The notes under the pieces: generated by a model
Seen by the model: only the letters and a program-made list of their open reading frames with translations
The model's database searches: none
Told to the model about the DNA's origin: nothing
Position numbers and translations under genes: made by a program
Shown here: positions 7,921 through 11,343 of the stretch, one piece after another
Numbering within the stretch: the first letter of the stretch is position 1
How the letters are laid out: each line of letters begins with the position of its first letter
NCBI GenBank assembly: GCA_937895775.1
Contig: CALBLD010000030.1
Span: forward strand, 1-11,343
Source: an uncultured Clostridia bacterium
GTDB taxonomy: Bacteria; Bacillota; Clostridia; Oscillospirales; CAG-272
Length of the DNA stretch: 11,343 bases
Direction: 5' to 3'

Positions 7921-9597
7921 ATGAAAGATAAAAACAAAATAAAAAAAATACTGATTACTGCTTTTACTGTTGCCTTACTGTTCATACCGACTTATTTTGC
8001 CATCGGTTCCTACATAACGGCAAAAGATGCACCCGTCGAGAAAAATTCGGTAACCTCACTTGAATTTTGCGATCTGAACGGAGTTGTCACAAAATACGAC
8101 CGCTCCGACGATACCGGAAAAAAGCTCATAGACATTCTCATGGAGATTCACGATTCTGCGCGGTCGGTAACGTCGCTCCCCGAAGAGCTGACCGACAGCG
8201 AATATATATCCGTAACATATTACAGCTACGATCTAACATCCGAATACAAATATTATTTCTCATCCGCAAAGCCGAGCAACAGCTATTATCTTGACCACGA
8301 CGGCAACGCCTTTATCATCAACGCATCCGCCGCGATATCATTTCTTGACAGTGATTTTTCATCCAGCCTTTACAAAGGATCATCTGTTCCGGTACTTACG
8401 CTCAACGGAAAAACGGTCGCGCCGGAAAACTGCGACTGGTCATATTACAGCTACAGCAATGTCAGACACGACGTTTCGCCGGAAGCAGCCGATATAAACG
8501 GCAGGGTTGAATGTTTATACAGGTCATTTGACCCGAAGTTCAGCCGCATGCCCGACAAATCCACAATAAAAGTCACCGACGGGACGGGAAATGTGATTTT
8601 CAGCGGGAATCTGGACGCATTTCTTGACAGTGACTATTTCAGAAAGAATATCAAAGACGACATCACGTTAAACATCGAAATCAGTGCCGAATGGGAGCCG
8701 CTCTCCGGGAGCGGCTCGGGCGGAAAGATCAAATACAGCTTCGTTACGGATTTTGTGTTTGATCCTCTCGCCGCCTTCTGGCTCGGCGAAAACACTATCG
8801 AATCGGGTGAGTTTGTCGTTCTCTCCGGAAAATACATTGAGATCGACGATCTGTCTCAGATAAAAGTAACCGTAATTCCGGAGATAAAATTCAATCCGGT
8901 ATTTTACAGAGATGGCGACTGCATAAGAACGCTTATTCCGTTCACGCTTTTTGATCCGGAAAAGGGGACAACATACAAAATAACCGTTAATTATCTTAAC
9001 AAAACCACCGAACTTAATCTTGATGTCAAGCCTTCCACCGCAAAAGTCAAAGAGCGAAAATACAATTACCAGGGCGTAATTGACATGACAACGAGATCAA
9101 AAGCCAACTTTGACGCTTTCAGGCAACTTATTGCGGGACTGCCGTGCGAGGACAAGGTATACTTTTCGGGTTCATTCCTTACCCCTGACGAAAAGCAGAA
9201 CCGTGCGCGTTTCGGCGACACGGTAAACAACGGTACCGAGGAAGAAAAGCATATTTCAAACGGAATAGCATGGGTTTGCTATAAAAACCAGCCGGTTTAC
9301 GCATCGAACAGCGGCAAAGTCGTCTATGTCGGAAATACCGTCATGGGCGGTCTTACCGTGGTTATCGATCACGGACTCGGTCTCAGATCGGTATACTATT
9401 GTCTCGACACTTCAACGATAAAGGTCGGCGACATTGTTGAAAAAGGCGCGCAGATCGCAACAGGCGGCGGAAAACAAGGATACACAGACGACCACACATG
9501 TTATTTTGAACTCTGGCTCGGTGACACACCGGTTTCGTATTATCCGCTTGTCGAAGGCGGAAGGAACGGTGAGATTGTTATCGGCGATCTCGGCTGA
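7921..9597 (+). CDS. Membrane-anchored protein with inactive LytM/M23 peptidase-like domain
   Basis: The 558-residue product has a positively charged start and one membrane helix (about 10-31), with the remainder predicted outside the cell. Residues about 40-420 are beta-rich and were not recognised; the part at about 300-380 could be an Ig-like fold (inference). The C-terminal region (about 444-545) has the layout of an M23 (LytM) endopeptidase: QPVYASNSGKVVYVGN, then GLTVVIDHGLGLRSVYYCLD, VGDIVEKGAQIATGG and CYFELWLGDTPVSYYPL. The functional residues are replaced: HxGxD reads SNGIA (S446, A450), YxH reads YYC (C494), and HxH before FE reads TCY (T526, Y528). It therefore should not bind zinc or cut peptidoglycan. 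Known degenerate LytM proteins such as EnvC and NlpD act as regulators, and SpoIIQ as a scaffold; no specific equivalence is claimed. Probably transcribed from the promoter at 7859-7887 with the downstream YdcF-like gene, 17 nt away. Confidence 0.85.
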   Translation: MKDKNKIKKILITAFTVALLFIPTYFAIGSYITAKDAPVEKNSVTSLEFCDLNGVVTKYDRSDDTGKKLIDILMEIHDSARSVTSLPEELTDSEYISVTYYSYDLTSEYKYYFSSAKPSNSYYLDHDGNAFIINASAAISFLDSDFSSSLYKGSSVPVLTLNGKTVAPENCDWSYYSYSNVRHDVSPEAADINGRVECLYRSFDPKFSRMPDKSTIKVTDGTGNVIFSGNLDAFLDSDYFRKNIKDDITLNIEISAEWEPLSGSGSGGKIKYSFVTDFVFDPLAAFWLGENTIESGEFVVLSGKYIEIDDLSQIKVTVIPEIKFNPVFYRDGDCIRTLIPFTLFDPEKGTTYKITVNYLNKTTELNLDVKPSTAKVKERKYNYQGVIDMTTRSKANFDAFRQLIAGLPCEDKVYFSGSFLTPDEKQNRARFGDTVNNGTEEEKHISNGIAWVCYKNQPVYASNSGKVVYVGNTVMGGLTVVIDHGLGLRSVYYCLDTSTIKVGDIVEKGAQIATGGGKQGYTDDHTCYFELWLGDTPVSYYPLVEGGRNGEIVIGDLG

Positions 9598-9614
9598 TCG
9601 TACATAATATAATC

Positions 9615-10433
9615 ATGGCTAAAAAATTACAAAAAACACTGATATTTATAAGAGCCGCTTTTTTCGGGACAGTTCCCAACATCATTCTGACCGTTATTTC
9701 GGTTCTGTTTACCTCGTACTATTTTGCGGCGGGATTGTACGGCGGATTTTCGATTTCGATTTTATACATCTGGCTGTTTTTTTCGGCATGTATAATTCTC
9801 TTTCTGCTGTTGAAACAGTTATACAAGGACAAAATCATACGTGTTCCGCGGTCAGTCATTATTACCGCAGGTGTGATTTTCGCAATCTGTCTGTTGTTTT
9901 TTCTGACGGTTGAAGCCTGTATCATAAGCGGATTTTTTCCAGACAGAAATTCAAAGCAAGTCGATTATGTAATCGTTCTCGGTGCGCGTGTATACAAACG
10001 TTGGCCGTCACCCGCACTTGAGAGAAGAATACAGGCTGCATACGAATATCTGAGTAACAATCCGGACAGCATCTGCATTGCTTCCGGCGGACAGGGTCAG
10101 GATGAGATTATCAGCGAAGCCGAATGCATAAGGAACGGACTTCTGCGGCGCGGCATCGACAAAGACAGGATAATAATCGAAGACCGCTCGACATCAACCT
10201 CCGAAAACATAAAATACAGCATGGCAATGATCGGCAACGAGAATCCGAGTGTTGCGGTTATCAGTAACAATTTTCACATTTTCCGTGCGAAAGCCATTGC
10301 AAGAAAATGCGGAGTTAAAAACGTATCGGGCATTCCCGCATCCATGCCTGCGATGCTCCTTCCTCATTTTCTTATACGCGAGTTCATATCTCTCGTTGTT
10401 GACACTGCAAAAGGCAACACTTCATTCTTTTAA
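9615..10433 (+). CDS. YdcF/SanA/ElyC-family (DUF218) membrane protein
   Basis: The 272-residue protein has three predicted N-terminal membrane helices (about 13-38, 41-66 and 76-103), then a DUF218 domain. Visible family motifs are YVIVLGARVYKRWPSPALERRI (from residue 118), the glycine-rich SGGQGQDEIISEAE (from 157), the segment STSTSENI (about 192-199), and VAVISNNFHIFRAKAIARKCG. Members such as E. coli ElyC and SanA are linked to envelope integrity and peptidoglycan metabolism, and YdcF was reported to bind S-adenosylmethionine; the biochemical role of this protein is not known. It follows the LytM-like gene by 17 nt, so the two probably form one envelope-related operon. No Shine-Dalgarno sequence precedes the ATG; the 17-nt gap is AT-rich. 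In-frame upstream alternatives are absent up to a stop at 9570. The stop codon abuts a terminator hairpin. Confidence 0.9.
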   Translation: MAKKLQKTLIFIRAAFFGTVPNIILTVISVLFTSYYFAAGLYGGFSISILYIWLFFSACIILFLLLKQLYKDKIIRVPRSVIITAGVIFAICLLFFLTVEACIISGFFPDRNSKQVDYVIVLGARVYKRWPSPALERRIQAAYEYLSNNPDSICIASGGQGQDEIISEAECIRNGLLRRGIDKDRIIIEDRSTSTSENIKYSMAMIGNENPSVAVISNNFHIFRAKAIARKCGVKNVSGIPASMPAMLLPHFLIREFISLVVDTAKGNTSFF

Positions 10434-10478
10434 AAAAGTGCATGTCGGTCGAAACAAATTCGACCGACATGCACTTTT
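10434..10478. terminator. Shared bidirectional terminator hairpin
   Basis: A perfect 20-bp inverted repeat (10434-10453 and 10459-10478) closes a 5-nt loop, ACAAA. The arms end in AAAA on the left and TTTT on the right, so either RNA strand ends the stem with U residues. The + strand stop codon of the YdcF-like gene is directly adjacent (10431-10433). The recR stop codon on the - strand (10477-10479) overlaps the right arm. The - strand has the longer T-tract (six T from 10437 to 10432), so termination of recR transcription should be stronger. Confidence 0.9.
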
Positions 10479-11076
10479 AATTCAATTCCCTTCTGCCGTC
10501 AATAGCACGGAAAAGGGTCACTTCATCTGCATACTCAAGATCGGCTCCGACCGGTATACCGTACGCAAGCCTTGATATTTTAACGTCAAACGGCTTTAAA
10601 AGCCTTGTGAGATACATTGCCGTTGCCTCTCCTTCAATCGTCGGATTGGTTGCAATGATTATCTCTTTTATCTCTTCATTGTTTACCCGTGCCAAAAGCT
10701 CTTTTATTTTGAGCTGCTCGGGACCGACACCGTTTACCGGAGATATCACTCCCCCGAGAACATGATACTTACCATGATAGTCGCGTACCCGTTCTATCGA
10801 CATAACCGCCCGTGCGTCTTCAACCACACAGATGATCGGTTCGCGGTTTTCATCCGTACAAACGTCGCAGAGATCGCCCTCACATATATTGTTGCATATG
10901 CGGCATCTTTTTATCCGCCTTTTGGCATCAATTATTGCATCGGCAAGCTCTTCTGCCTTTTCGCTGTCAAGATCAAGTATTGCGAGAGCATAGCGGGTTG
11001 CTGTCTTTCTGCCAACGCCGGGAAGCTTCCCGAACTGCTCCACAAGCCGTTCAAGCGGCAGGATATACTCGCTCAT
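10477..11076 (-). CDS. recR: Recombination mediator protein RecR
   Basis: RecR works with RecO (and RecF) to load RecA on gapped single-stranded DNA during recombinational repair. The 199-residue product has normal length. The N-terminal helix-hairpin-helix (FGKLPGVGRKTATRYA, residues 15-30) is followed by a four-cysteine zinc finger with C58, C61, C70 and C73. The Toprim domain (about 81-176) has CVVEDARAVMSIE, with E86 and D87, then YHVLGGVISPVNGVGP. The C-terminal Walker-B-like region includes IIIATNPTIEGEATAMYL and the end RLAYGIPVGADLEYADEVTL, all strongly conserved in the family. The start lies 2 nt after the stop of the YbaB-family gene, with no clear ribosome site of its own, so translation is probably coupled. 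The end is inside the shared terminator hairpin. Confidence 0.97.
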   Translation of the reverse strand: MSEYILPLERLVEQFGKLPGVGRKTATRYALAILDLDSEKAEELADAIIDAKRRIKRCRICNNICEGDLCDVCTDENREPIICVVEDARAVMSIERVRDYHGKYHVLGGVISPVNGVGPEQLKIKELLARVNNEEIKEIIIATNPTIEGEATAMYLTRLLKPFDVKISRLAYGIPVGADLEYADEVTLFRAIDGRRELN

Positions 11077-11078
11077 TA

Positions 11079-11343
11079 TCAGAAAAGACCGTTAAGTCCG
11101 GGCAGATTCATACCGCCTGTTATTGCAGACATCGCCGTTTCATTGGTTGATTCTACCTTTTTGATCGCCTGATTGACTGCGGCAACGATTATGTCGGAAA
11201 GCGTTTCGATATCATCAGGATCAACAACATCGGGAGATATCTCCATTGAAAGAATCTCCTTTTTGCCGTTTATCTTTACCGAGACGGCACCTCCGCCTGC
11301 CTGAACCTCATACTCGGCGGCATCAAGCTCTGCCTGCTTTGCC
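11079..11343 (-). CDS. YbaB/EbfC-family nucleoid-associated protein, 5' end outside window
   Basis: On the - strand the frame is open from the right edge to a TGA at 11081-11079, giving 88 visible residues. They begin AKQAELDAAEYEVQAGGGAVSV and contain KINGKKEILSMEISPDVV, the segment DIETLSDIIVAAVNQAIKKVE, and a C-terminus rich in G, M, N and L (ITGGMNLPGLNGLF). This is the typical YbaB pattern: a beta-hairpin after a first helix, then a long helix and a flexible end. The first 20-25 residues are missing. YbaB/EbfC proteins are small dimeric DNA-binding proteins, and the gene normally lies between dnaX and recR; dnaX is therefore expected just beyond the window. Confidence 0.93.
   Translation of the reverse strand, partial: AKQAELDAAEYEVQAGGGAVSVKINGKKEILSMEISPDVVDPDDIETLSDIIVAAVNQAIKKVESTNETAMSAITGGMNLPGLNGLF

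Noticed and set aside
10434..10478. Hairpin as a mobile-element end, dif site or CRISPR repeat
   Set aside because: It is a single copy in the window, has no dif-like sequence or spacer pattern, and the terminator explanation fits both flanking stop codons.
10249..10575. 108-codon + strand open frame spanning the YdcF-like 3' end and the recR 3' end
   Set aside because: It reads through the terminator hairpin in the wrong frame of one gene and antisense to the other.
10762..11172. 136-codon + strand open frame opposite recR and the YbaB-family gene
   Set aside because: Shadow of two conserved - strand genes; no plausible protein pattern.

Overview
The window is a stretch of bacterial chromosome that looks like a member of the Bacillota, most likely class Clostridia. 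The evidence is the order gdpP-rplI-dnaB-tilS-ftsH, a recR gene directly behind a YbaB-family gene, and a clostridial-style small lipoprotein. Base composition is moderate rather than strongly AT-rich, which would fit Oscillospiraceae/Ruminococcaceae-type gut lineages. That lower-rank placement is inference. There is no sign of phage, insertion sequence, CRISPR array, tRNA or rRNA.

Region 1 (1-7320, + strand) is a tightly packed core block: gdpP (c-di-AMP phosphodiesterase, cut by the left edge), rplI (ribosomal protein L9), dnaB (replicative helicase), tilS (tRNA-Ile lysidine synthetase) and ftsH (membrane AAA+ zinc protease). Gaps are 0-46 nt; dnaB/tilS share an ATGA overlap and tilS/ftsH overlap by 17 nt, so this is probably one transcription unit. 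It ends at a strong intrinsic terminator (7285-7320). Two things stand out: ftsH carries a 35-residue His/Asp-rich C-terminal tail, and hpt, often found between tilS and ftsH in Bacillota, is absent.

Region 2 (7319-10478) is a small accessory cell-envelope cluster. A lipoprotein gene on the - strand (DUF4358-like, tentative) diverges from a + strand pair: a membrane-anchored protein with a C-terminal LytM/M23 fold in which every expected zinc and catalytic residue is replaced, then a YdcF/SanA/ElyC-family (DUF218) membrane protein. The divergent 107-nt intergenic region holds a good candidate promoter for the + pair and a near-abutting -10 hexamer for the - gene. The cluster is the least explained part of the window; the inactive LytM protein is the best candidate for an uncharacterised function.

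Region 3 (10434-11343, - strand) is the end of a second core unit, a YbaB/EbfC-family gene (cut by the right edge) followed 2 nt later by recR (recombinational repair). It converges with the YdcF gene, and both share one 45-nt perfect hairpin, fitted between and partly overlapping their stop codons, as a likely bidirectional terminator.

I see no wholly new multi-gene system. Most of the window is conserved housekeeping DNA, with a few specific oddities listed in the findings.
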